Of a stretch of 7,937 nucleotides of DNA, positions 1 to 6,198 are shown piece by piece. A program made the translations under genes and the position numbers. Numbering within the stretch: position 1 is the first letter of the stretch; every line of letters begins with the position of its first letter. Origin of the DNA: Verrucomicrobiota bacterium. Lineage in GTDB: Bacteria > Verrucomicrobiota > Verrucomicrobiia > Verrucomicrobiales > Akkermansiaceae. The stretch covers positions 1 to 7,937 of the forward strand of contig WBXE01000105.1 in the NCBI GenBank assembly GCA_008932955.1, given 5' to 3'. The notes below the pieces were generated by a model. The model did no database searches. It worked only from the letters and a program-made list of their open reading frames with translations, and was not told the DNA's origin.

Positions 1-176
1 CAAGCGGTTCTTCGATTTGTAGATAAGACTCAAGACAAGAGGAGATCGCGAGTCCTACAAAAACGACCCATGAAAAAAGTTATTCCAGGACAAAGGGTGG
101 GATTTTTCAGGGAAGAGGAATGAAAACTGGATTTGAACAGAAGGAAACCAAGCCTCATCTCCCCTTCGTTCCCTTT

Positions 177-204
177 GTTCTCTTCTGTAGAGAACCTCGC
201 GAGG
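177..204. repeat. Two adjacent short palindromes
   Basis: GTTCTC (177-182) and GAGAAC (190-195) form a perfect 6-bp dyad around a 7-base spacer. It is followed at once by the perfect 10-bp palindrome CCTCGCGAGG (195-204), which shares one base with it. Either could bind a dimeric regulator or fold in RNA. The site is more than 220 bp upstream of the helicase start, so a role as its operator is uncertain. It may simply be part of an intergenic repeat. Confidence 0.35.
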
Positions 205-300
205 AATCGTGAGCTAGAAAACGAGGATGAAACATGGAAGCTTTTCCTGGAATGTGATATGCAGGATTTGTTGAATTCGTGAGGGCGCACAAATGGTGAC

Positions 301-320
301 GCGCCGGCTAAAGCCAGCGC
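301..320. repeat. REP-like hairpin
   Basis: GCGCCGGCT and AGCCAGCGC form a 9-bp stem with one mismatch around a two-base AA loop. The inner part GGCTAAAGCC is a perfect dyad. Short GC-rich hairpins of this kind are often dispersed in intergenic DNA and mobilised by REP-associated transposases. Only one copy is visible here, so the repeat status is inference. There is no T-tract after it, so it is not a convincing terminator. Confidence 0.4.
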
Positions 321-340
321 TCCGCCGCGCCTCTTTCTTC

Positions 341-370
341 TCTTGTGTCTTGAAGTCTTGTGTCTTGAAG
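341..370. repeat. Tandem duplication of a 15-bp unit
   Basis: The unit TCTTGTGTCTTGAAG occurs twice head to tail without mismatch (341-355 and 356-370). It is followed by a degenerate continuation rich in TCTTGG and TTGGCAG up to about position 395. It lies just upstream of the helicase start and is not translated in any supported gene. Slippage expansion is the simplest explanation. Confidence 0.75.
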
Positions 371-426
371 TCTTCTTGGCAGTCTTGGCTTGGCAGTGGG
401 GGCAAAGTGGGATGTGATGGGGCGCG

Positions 427-2445
427 ATGATCTCAATGACGGAGGGGCATCCGCTGCCAGGGTTCTGCGATGCGGTGAAAGACGCCTTTTCCAAAAAAGG
501 CGTGCTGGCGAAGTCGCGCGATTTTGAGTACCGTCCGCAGCAACAGGAGTTGGCGGTGGCGGTGGCGGAGGCCTTGATCAACGCCAGCTCGCTGGTGGCG
601 GAGGCGGGAACCGGGGTGGGCAAGTCGCTGGCGTATTTATTGCCGGCGGCGCGGTTTGCGATGGAGACGGGGAGGAAGGGGGTGATTTCGACGCACACGA
701 TCAATTTGCAGGAGCAATTGGTGCGGAAGGACATTCCGATTGTGCGCAAAATCTTGGGGGATGATTTCCCGGTGGTGTTGTTGAAGGGTCGGCAAAATTA
801 CTTGTGTCCGCAACGCTTGCGGCGGGCGCTGGAGCAGACGGACGATTTGTTCACGAGCACGGAAAACGCGGAGTTGGAGACTTTGCGCAAATGGGCGGAA
901 AGCACCCGCGACGGGACCTTGAGCGATTTGAAGTTTCAGCCGCAGCCGAAAGTCTGGCTGCAGGTGTGCAGCGAGGCGCACCTGTGCACGGCGCGTAGTT
1001 GCGGGCCGCGGGGAAATTGTTTTTTCCAGGAGGCGCGCAAGGCAGCGGCCGATGCCCGGCTGGTAGTGGTCAATCACACGTTATTTTTTGCCTTGCTCAA
1101 CAAGGACGTGGAGCCGGACGAGGACGAGGATGGCGAGCCGGCACGCGGGAAAATCCCCGGCTTTTTGTTTCCCAACGATTTCGCCATCCTCGACGAGGCG
1201 CACACCATCGAACAGGTAGCGGCGGTGCAGTTGGGCCTGCGGCTGTCGCAGTCCGGCCTGCGCTTTGACTTACAGCGGCTCTACCATCCGCGGACACACA
1301 AGGGCTTGCTCAAGGCGTTTCAGAAGGCCTCCGCCATGCTCGCCGTGGAGGAAACCCTCACTGAGGTGGAGCGGTTTTTCCAACGGCTGGGTGACACGAC
1401 CCGCTTCGGCGATTTTTCCAAGGAATGCCGCATCCGCGAACCGGAGGTCGTCTCCAACACCCTTGCCGAGCCGCTGCGCAGGTTGTGGTTAGAAGTCGAT
1501 GCGCTGGCGGCGGACGTAGAAGCCGAGCCCACGCGGGCCGAGTTGCAGGACGCGTCGCGGCGCTTGCGTGAGATGCACGGCTCGTTGGCGGTATTTCTCG
1601 AGCAACGCGACGAGCACAGCGTCTATTGGGTGGAGCGCAGCGGCCGCGACGAGACGCAATACACGCTGCACGCCGCCCCGGTGAATGTGGCCGAACGCTT
1701 GCGACCCTTGTTGTTCACCGGTAAAAAAAGCCTGGTGCTCACCAGCGCCACCCTCGGCGTCGGCGACCCAAAACTCGAGTACTTTCGCGGCCGGGTCGGC
1801 GCCGAGCGGGCCCGCGCCGTGTGCATCGGCAGTCCGTTTGATTACCAGCGGCAAATGCAGGTGCGCATTTACAAAAGCGTGCCGGACCCGGGCACGCCGC
1901 GCTACGACGAATTGTTAGCCGAAGGGATACGCGAGGCGGTCACTGCGAGTGCCGGCCGGGCGTTCGTGTTGTTCACGAGCTATCGGACGATGCGGGATGC
2001 GGCGCAACGCTTGGCCGGGTATTTCCAAGGCAAAAACTGGCGCTTATTCGTGCAGGGCGACGGCTTGCCGCGGCACCGCATGATTGAGGAATTCCGCGAG
2101 GACGGCCACAGCGTGTTGTTTGGCACCGACAGTTTTTGGGCGGGAGTGGATGTGCCGGGCGAGGCGCTGTCCAATGTGGTGGTCACGCGCCTGCCGTTTG
2201 CCGTGCCGGACCATCCGCTGGTCGCCTCGCGGCTGGAGGCCATCGAGGCCGCCGGGGGCAATCCGTTCATGGATTACTCGGTGCCCGAGGCGATTCTCAA
2301 ATTGCGCCAGGGGGTCGGCCGCTTGATCCGGACCCAGCGCGATCACGGGTTGGTGTGTATACTGGACAAGCGGATCCTAACGAAACGCTACGGAGCGCAG
2401 TTTCTCAAGGCCCTACCCGACGCGCCGGTGGAAGTGATTGGCTGA
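427..2445 (+). CDS. DinG/YoaA-type Fe-S ATP-dependent DNA helicase
   Basis: A 672-residue superfamily 2 helicase of the XPD/DinG group, which unwinds DNA 5'-3' using ATP and acts in repair and in resolving forked, R-loop or G-quadruplex substrates. Visible motifs are a Q-like YRPQQ (35-39), Walker A AGTGVGKS (60-67, Lys66), DEAH (256-259), TSAT (439-442), FTSYR (516-520), GTDSFWAGVDVPG (566-578) and arginine-finger motif QGVGRLIR (628-635). Cysteines 127, 187, 192 and 198 have the DinG 4Fe-4S spacing (C-x4-C-x5-C after a distant first Cys); Cys181 is an extra one nearby. There is no N-terminal exonuclease domain, and the length fits DinG/YoaA. An acidic stretch (229-237) precedes the DEAH box. 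ATG at 427 is used; Met4 (436) is an alternative, and only a weak GGGG precedes either. The last seven codons and stop lie in the left copy of a 24-bp direct repeat. DinG versus YoaA cannot be separated here. Confidence 0.93.
   Translation: MISMTEGHPLPGFCDAVKDAFSKKGVLAKSRDFEYRPQQQELAVAVAEALINASSLVAEAGTGVGKSLAYLLPAARFAMETGRKGVISTHTINLQEQLVRKDIPIVRKILGDDFPVVLLKGRQNYLCPQRLRRALEQTDDLFTSTENAELETLRKWAESTRDGTLSDLKFQPQPKVWLQVCSEAHLCTARSCGPRGNCFFQEARKAAADARLVVVNHTLFFALLNKDVEPDEDEDGEPARGKIPGFLFPNDFAILDEAHTIEQVAAVQLGLRLSQSGLRFDLQRLYHPRTHKGLLKAFQKASAMLAVEETLTEVERFFQRLGDTTRFGDFSKECRIREPEVVSNTLAEPLRRLWLEVDALAADVEAEPTRAELQDASRRLREMHGSLAVFLEQRDEHSVYWVERSGRDETQYTLHAAPVNVAERLRPLLFTGKKSLVLTSATLGVGDPKLEYFRGRVGAERARAVCIGSPFDYQRQMQVRIYKSVPDPGTPRYDELLAEGIREAVTASAGRAFVLFTSYRTMRDAAQRLAGYFQGKNWRLFVQGDGLPRHRMIEEFREDGHSVLFGTDSFWAGVDVPGEALSNVVVTRLPFAVPDHPLVASRLEAIEAAGGNPFMDYSVPEAILKLRQGVGRLIRTQRDHGLVCILDKRILTKRYGAQFLKALPDAPVEVIG
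2422..2445. repeat. 24-bp direct repeat, left copy
   Basis: These 24 bases are identical to 2726-2749. They form the 3' end of the helicase gene, encoding APVEVIG and the TGA stop. The matching copy lies 304 bp downstream, after a non-coding segment. A perfect 24-base match in a window this size is not expected by chance. Confidence 0.95.
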
Positions 2446-2725
2446 GCGCGGGGCGAGCCAACTGAGTATTGGGGTACGACAGTCCAAGACGACCCCAGAT
2501 TAAGGGATTACACAGATTACACGGATTGAAGAAATGCCTTATGGAATGAGTATAATCAGTGCCATCAGTGGTTCAATTCCCCCGATCTATCCCGCGCTGT
2601 CCCGCCCACATCCCAGCCCCATTCTTCATCCGTGTAATCCGCGTAACCTCTTCCTCCGTGGTCATCTTTGCCGCGCATTACCATTCAAGCCCACAATTCA
2701 CTTCACAGAGGTAATGAGCCCAGCT
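2446..2725. mobile_element. 280-bp non-coding insertion-like element with inverted arms
   Basis: This segment separates the two convergent genes and is bracketed by perfect 24-bp direct repeats. Inside it, a left arm (2505-2531) and a right arm (2624-2648) are reverse complements with a few mismatches and share the uninterrupted core GATTACACGGAT / ATCCGTGTAATC. Between the arms is a short periodic stretch (AATCAGTGCCATCAGTGG, 2554-2571). No transposase or integrase is encoded. Open frames across it are short and low-complexity. The most likely identity is a non-autonomous, MITE-like dispersed element, or the remnant of something that integrated at the helicase 3' end. The 3' end of aroD (from 2703) now lies inside it. 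Insertion is inferred from structure only. Confidence 0.5.
2505..2648. repeat. Long imperfect inverted repeat
   Basis: Arm 2505-2531 pairs with arm 2624-2648, about 25 bp each with a perfect 12-bp core (2515-2526 with 2628-2639). The loop is about 92 bases. If transcribed it would form a long hairpin between two convergent genes and could act as a two-way transcription barrier, although no clear T-tract follows either side. Confidence 0.7.
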
Positions 2726-3437
2726 GCGCCGGTGGAAGTGATTGGCTGATGGCCTGTTTGAGCAAGCCGCAGTCCCATTGGCCGGGGGCGGTGGGGGTGC
2801 TGCCCAGATAGCCGTAGTTGAGGGCGCTGCCGCATTGGGCGCAGAGCAGGCGCGAGGCCGGGGCCCATGCTCCCATGCCCATGGTGGCCAGCGGCAGGCC
2901 TTGCGGGCTGAGTTGGAACTCGGCCAAGCGCAACACGTCGGCGAGGGTGTTGAGCTGTGCCGCCACCTTGAACACGGCGGCTCCGGCCGCGCGTGCCTGT
3001 TGCGCGGCTTCTACCAACACTGCGGTCGTCGGCAGTTTTTTAAAATCATGGAACGAGGCGATCCAGGGGATCCCGCGGCGGCTCGCTTCCGCCAGAATGT
3101 CGCCCATTGTCTCATGGCTGGCCAGTTCGACGTCGATGTACGCCGCGTCGTCGAGCGCCGCGGCCAACAGTGAACTGCGTTGCGCAGCGTCCAGACCCAG
3201 CGCGCCTCCCTCGTCGGAGCGCCGCGCGGTGAACAGCAAGGGCACGCCCGCAAGCTGCTGCCAGAGCGCCCGCGTCGGCTCCACCCCTTGCGCCAGCATC
3301 ACATCCAGGCGGATCTCCGCCACGTCACAACGTTGCGCTATGCCGCCTGCGGTGGCCTCACGCAGGGCCGCCACATCGCCAAAACTGCCCACCACCCACG
3401 CTTGACCCGCCAGAAATGCTGTTTGCGCATACGCCAT
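2703..3437 (-). CDS. aroD: Type I 3-dehydroquinate dehydratase
   Basis: This 244-residue enzyme would dehydrate 3-dehydroquinate to 3-dehydroshikimate, the third step of the shikimate pathway, in the cytoplasm. Type I enzymes use a Schiff-base lysine and a general-base histidine. Both are visible: His130 in SFHDF and Lys157 in FKVA. Substrate-binding signatures are also present: EIRLD (41-45), FTAR with Arg72 and EGG (76-78), MGxGxxxxSR with Arg196, GSALNYGYLG (203-212) and APGQ with Gln220. The length is typical of a stand-alone enzyme. The ATG at 3437 has GAGG only one base before it, too close for a normal ribosome-binding site, but later starts would cut into the conserved first strand (WVVGSFG). 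The last residues (QLGSLPL) are encoded by the adjacent insertion-like segment, so the tail may be recently altered. The gene converges on the helicase and diverges from the pilus-like operon. Confidence 0.9.
   Translation of the reverse strand: MAYAQTAFLAGQAWVVGSFGDVAALREATAGGIAQRCDVAEIRLDVMLAQGVEPTRALWQQLAGVPLLFTARRSDEGGALGLDAAQRSSLLAAALDDAAYIDVELASHETMGDILAEASRRGIPWIASFHDFKKLPTTAVLVEAAQQARAAGAAVFKVAAQLNTLADVLRLAEFQLSPQGLPLATMGMGAWAPASRLLCAQCGSALNYGYLGSTPTAPGQWDCGLLKQAISQSLPPAQLGSLPL
2726..2749. repeat. 24-bp direct repeat, right copy
   Basis: This is identical to 2422-2445. Read on the - strand it supplies the SQSLPPA part of the dehydroquinate dehydratase C-terminus, so the same 24 bases serve as the ends of two convergent genes in opposite orientations. 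It marks the right edge of the putative inserted segment. Confidence 0.95.
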
Positions 3438-3583
3438 GCCTCATTGATGGACGCTCCCAGCCCGGGCGTCAATCGTAGGCAGCAAAGGCCGGGATTTACT
3501 TCCCGGAAAAACTTTGTGGTAATTGACCTTTTGGCTGGTCAACCCGGTATCGGGTTTCCTAGTGTTGAGGAAATTCACCGCCA
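3438..3583. promoter_or_regulatory. Divergent intergenic region with clustered dyads
   Basis: This 146-bp spacer must carry the start signals for aroD (-) and the pilus-like operon (+). It contains perfect dyads CCGGGA-N6-TCCCGG (3489-3506), TTGACC-N8-GGTCAA (3523-3542) and AACCCG-N4-CGGGTT (3541-3556), plus a looser GACGC/GCGTC pair (3450-3470). TTGACC at 3523-3528 could serve as a -35 box for the + strand, but the matching -10 (around GTATCG, 3547-3552) is poor. The last dyad could form a small hairpin in the leader. Regulation by a dimeric protein is inference. Confidence 0.4.
3567..3571 (+). promoter_or_regulatory. Ribosome-binding site of the Amuc_1102-like gene
   Basis: GAGGA lies 12 bases before the ATG at 3584. 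The spacing is somewhat long, but this is the clearest Shine-Dalgarno sequence in the window and it supports that start. The three downstream genes have none. Confidence 0.5.
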
Positions 3584-4240
3584 ATGAACCCCAACATTTG
3601 TCAATCCGCGTTTCTCGCCCTCACGGGTGCCATCGCCTTTCTATCACCCTGTGCAGCGTACGGAGCCGGGGCCTATAAAGTGGATGTGACGGAAAAGCCC
3701 AAGTCCGAGGATGTCGTATCGCCGGAATTCAGCGGGGTGAAGGGCAAGCCGTTCAAGGGCAAGGATTGGCTTGAAATGGAAGCCAGGATCAAGGTGGACA
3801 TGGCGCCGGAACCCAAGAACAAGACTTGCGACAGCCTGAGCGTGAAGTGGTACGTCGCGGTGGAAAATCCCGGCAAGCCAGGCACTTTTCTCAAGCTGAC
3901 CAAGGAAATTGAATACGTCAATGTGCCGCTCAAGGAAGATGTGTATTGCTCGGTGTACATTTCTCCGGCTTCGATTCGCCGCCTCACCGGCTTCGAACGC
4001 AGCGGCAAGCGGGCCGTCAAACTCATTGGCTTTGAGGTGCTCATCGATGGCAAAATCATGGCCAGTTCGACCGACAAGGCGGGCAAGGAGAATTGGTGGA
4101 CAGCGGCCTCCTCCGCCATAGCCGAGAGCACTGCGGTGCCCTTGCTCAACAAGATGGAGACCCCTTTTGCGGGTCTCTGGTGGGATCGCTACGCCGAAAT
4201 CAAGACCAAGGCCGAAACCAAGTCCGAGACGAGTCCCTGA
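3584..4240 (+). CDS. Amuc_1102-family exported pilus-like protein
   Basis: This 218-residue protein has an N-terminal signal peptide: a hydrophobic stretch at 9-21 and a likely cleavage near AYGAGA (25-30). It is therefore probably periplasmic or cell-surface. The body matches the Amuc_1102 pattern as I recall it: a WLE strand (62-64), SVKWYVAV (86-93), a strand pair around EIEYVNVPL (108-116), YISPASIRRLTG (125-136), and a C-terminal tryptophan-rich block with ENWW (169-172) and GLWWDRYAE (197-205). The Akkermansia homologue is reported to have an immunoglobulin-like beta fold related to archaeal pilus subunits. Mature Cys82 and Cys122 could form a disulfide. It is the first gene of the operon, 72 bp before the PilM-like gene, and a leader dyad and RBS precede it. 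There is no type III or class IV prepilin motif, so a role as accessory or structural pilus protein is inferred from context. Confidence 0.78.
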   Translation: MNPNICQSAFLALTGAIAFLSPCAAYGAGAYKVDVTEKPKSEDVVSPEFSGVKGKPFKGKDWLEMEARIKVDMAPEPKNKTCDSLSVKWYVAVENPGKPGTFLKLTKEIEYVNVPLKEDVYCSVYISPASIRRLTGFERSGKRAVKLIGFEVLIDGKIMASSTDKAGKENWWTAASSAIAESTAVPLLNKMETPFAGLWWDRYAEIKTKAETKSETSP

Positions 4241-4242
4241 GG

Positions 4243-4272
4243 TTGCCGTCCCGCAATTTGCTATTTTATTAT
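4243..4272 (+). promoter_or_regulatory. Possible internal promoter before the PilM-like gene
   Basis: In the 72-bp gap after the Amuc_1102-like gene, TTGCCG (4243-4248) and TATTAT (4267-4272) have an 18-bp spacer and fit the housekeeping sigma factor consensus fairly well (4/6 and 5/6). The gap is unusually AT-rich for this region. If active, it would let the membrane-complex genes be expressed apart from the first gene. No terminator is visible in the gap. Confidence 0.3.
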
Positions 4273-4312
4273 TGCATCGCCTCCGCTACTTCTCCCTTTA
4301 TCGCTCCGCATC

Positions 4313-6169
4313 ATGGCTGACACACTGACCACCATCGCACTCAATATTGGTTCCCAGCGCATCGGGATGGCGGTTTTTGAGACCGCGAAGAACGGTGGAC
4401 TGTTGCTCAAGTCCTATGCGTCAGAGACCATTGTGGCGGATCCTGCGCTCGAGTCGTCGCGCAGCGGCCAGACGCGGGTGGCGGTAGCCGATCTGGCACA
4501 ACGCCTCAAGGTGAGTCGATCCAAGGTGCGCTATGCCATCTCCGGGCAGGCGGTTTTCACGCGGTTTGTCAAATTGCCGCCGCTGCAGGACGACAACATC
4601 GAGCAACTGGTTGCTTTTGAAGCCCAGCAGCATGTGCCATTTCCGATCAACGAAGTGGTGTGGGATTACGAGATAATCGAGGGGACGGGCGACAAGGAAG
4701 TGGTCATCGTCGCTATCAAGAGCGAGGCTCTCGATGAGATCAACGCCTCAGTCAACGAGTGTGGGTTATCCACCGCGGAGGTGGACGTGGCACCGATGGC
4801 GCTGTTCAACGCGTTTCTCAATTCCTACGGCCAGCCACAGGAACCGGTGTTGCTGATTGATATTGGTGCCAAGACGAGCAACCTCCTCTATTTGGAGGGT
4901 AAACGGTTTTTCACCCGCAGCATTCCGGTGGGTGGGACGGCGGTTACCTCAGCTATTGCCAAGGAATACGGGGTTTCCTTTCTGGAGGCCGAGCACCAGA
5001 AAATTACCCATGGCTTGGTCGCCTTGGGCGGCGGCCACACCGAGCAACTCGATGAGTCGGTGGCAGCGCTGGCGATGGTCATTCGCAATGCGCTCACGCG
5101 CTTGCCCTCCGAGATTGCACGTACCACCAACTATTACCGCAGTCAGCACGGCGGCAACGCGCCGAAGCGGATCTATCTGTGTGGCGGCGGCGCCAATTTG
5201 CCATACACCCTCGAGTTCTTCGAAGAAAAACTCAACCTGCCCATCGAATTTTTCAATCCCCTCAAGACCCTGGCCGTCGGCAAGGGGGTGGACACGGCCC
5301 TGCTTCAACGCGAGGCTCACTTGATGGGTGAGCTCGTCGGCTTGGGCCTGCGCGGCATCGGCAAGTCCGCCATCAATATCGACCTGGTGCCCGCCGTGGT
5401 GGAACAAATTCGTGCTGCCGACCGGCGCAAGCCCTTGCTGATCGGGGCGGCGGCGGTTTTCATAGCGGGAGTGGCCACATGGTCGGCCTTGCAGATGGTG
5501 GCGGCGGGTCGGGCACAAGACAAGACTCGCACCATGCAGGAGAGCAGCGAAACGTTGGCGCCTTTGGCCGACGATATTGGCAAACTGTTGAAGACCCAGG
5601 AGGCGCTGCAAGCGGTGGCCAGCAACTTCACCACGGCGGAGGCGGATCACGCGTTCTGGCCGGACCTGTTGTCCGAATTAACCGGGGCCTTGGCCAGTGA
5701 TGCGGTGTGGATCACCGATCTGGAGCCGCTCAAAGACTTCAATGCGCTCGATCCTGACCCCAAACCGCCGGCTATCAACGGCAGCCCGGTCGTCAAAGCC
5801 GATTTCGCCAGCGGTACTTACGGCAGCAGCGGTTTCACCGAGCTGACGCGCGGCGAGCAAGCTGAGATTCCTGCCAAGGGGACGAAAAGCCCAGCAACAG
5901 CCCCCAGCACAGGGGCCGTCAACGCAGTGCGAATCCGCGGATTTTGGCGTGAAAACCCCGACAGTCAGAATGCGGTGTCCAAGTTGCTTAAGCGCTTGCG
6001 TGACAAACCCGGGGCCTTCAGTTTCACCGTCACCGGGGCGGATCACAAACCCATCGCGCTCAAGGACGAACAAATCCTCAAGGTCAATCTGGCTTCCGCC
6101 GACGGCGGCGAGTTGGCCTTTCCATTTACCATTACGCTGCCCCTCGCCCGTGAGGTGCGCATCAAGTAA
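4313..6169 (+). CDS. Amuc_1101-family PilM-PilN fusion protein
   Basis: A 618-residue protein that joins two components of the type IV pilus inner-membrane complex. Residues 1-345 are a PilM-like, actin/FtsA-fold ATP-binding domain: phosphate-1 motif LNIGSQRIGMAVF (10-22), a 1C-type segment with QQHVPFP (105-111), phosphate-2 LLIDIGAKTSN (180-190, Asp183) and adenosine motif IYLCGGGANLPY (287-298). Then INIDLVP (354-360) matches the PilN N-terminal motif that normally binds PilM. A transmembrane helix follows (about 375-397), and a periplasmic PilN-like part: a heptad-like stretch (about 402-435), FWPDLLSELTGAL..VWITDLE (448-471) and VRIRGF..AVSKLLKRLRD (539-564). Stand-alone PilM is about 350 residues. 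Residue 11 is Asn where Asp or Glu is usual. ATG at 4313 has no Shine-Dalgarno sequence, but the motif spacing requires a start close to it. It sits 29 bp before the PilO-type gene. Confidence 0.85.
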   Translation: MADTLTTIALNIGSQRIGMAVFETAKNGGLLLKSYASETIVADPALESSRSGQTRVAVADLAQRLKVSRSKVRYAISGQAVFTRFVKLPPLQDDNIEQLVAFEAQQHVPFPINEVVWDYEIIEGTGDKEVVIVAIKSEALDEINASVNECGLSTAEVDVAPMALFNAFLNSYGQPQEPVLLIDIGAKTSNLLYLEGKRFFTRSIPVGGTAVTSAIAKEYGVSFLEAEHQKITHGLVALGGGHTEQLDESVAALAMVIRNALTRLPSEIARTTNYYRSQHGGNAPKRIYLCGGGANLPYTLEFFEEKLNLPIEFFNPLKTLAVGKGVDTALLQREAHLMGELVGLGLRGIGKSAINIDLVPAVVEQIRAADRRKPLLIGAAAVFIAGVATWSALQMVAAGRAQDKTRTMQESSETLAPLADDIGKLLKTQEALQAVASNFTTAEADHAFWPDLLSELTGALASDAVWITDLEPLKDFNALDPDPKPPAINGSPVVKADFASGTYGSSGFTELTRGEQAEIPAKGTKSPATAPSTGAVNAVRIRGFWRENPDSQNAVSKLLKRLRDKPGAFSFTVTGADHKPIALKDEQILKVNLASADGGELAFPFTITLPLAREVRIK

Positions 6170-6198
6170 CCCCAAGCACTTTCCCGCCACCCGTATTT

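Larger units (their letters stand above)
1..426. other. Non-coding upstream region with repeats
   Basis: No convincing gene lies here. Open frames on both strands are low-complexity, have no recognisable motifs and run into the helicase gene antisense. The first 22 bases could encode the tail of an upstream + strand gene (KRFFDL then TAG at 20-22), but six residues cannot support a call. The stretch is less GC-rich than the genes and holds, in order, two adjacent palindromes (177-204), a hairpin (301-320) and a tandem 15-bp duplication (341-370). This composition is typical of intergenic repeat sequence. No strong promoter for the helicase was seen. Confidence 0.6.

Noticed and set aside
1..22. 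Possible C-terminus of an upstream gene (KRFFDL, TAG)
   Set aside because: Six codons at the window edge are too few to distinguish from chance.
30..749. Antisense open frame of 239 codons over the upstream spacer and helicase 5' end
   Set aside because: The translation is low-complexity with Ser/Lys/Arg runs from the repeats, and it overlaps the conserved helicase N-terminus.
2471..2496. Possible terminator hairpin after the helicase (GGGGT...ACCCC)
   Set aside because: Only five contiguous base pairs, poor inner pairing and no T-tract.
2534..2749. 71-codon frame inside the insert, ending in APVEVIG like the helicase
   Set aside because: The shared ending arises only because the 24-bp repeat is read in the same frame; the rest is proline-rich translation of repeat DNA with no RBS.
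2818..3405. Open frame of 195 codons opposite the dehydroquinate dehydratase
   Set aside because: The - strand enzyme has all catalytic residues; the + strand frame has biased Ser/Ala/Arg content without motifs.
3641..3652. Possible lipobox (LSPC) in the Amuc_1102-like signal peptide
   Set aside because: Proline directly before Cys23 does not fit the lipobox; a signal peptidase I site at AYGAGA is more likely.
4949..5650. Antisense open frame of 233 codons within the PilM-PilN gene
   Set aside because: It is a shadow of a well-supported gene, has no recognisable domain and no start signals.
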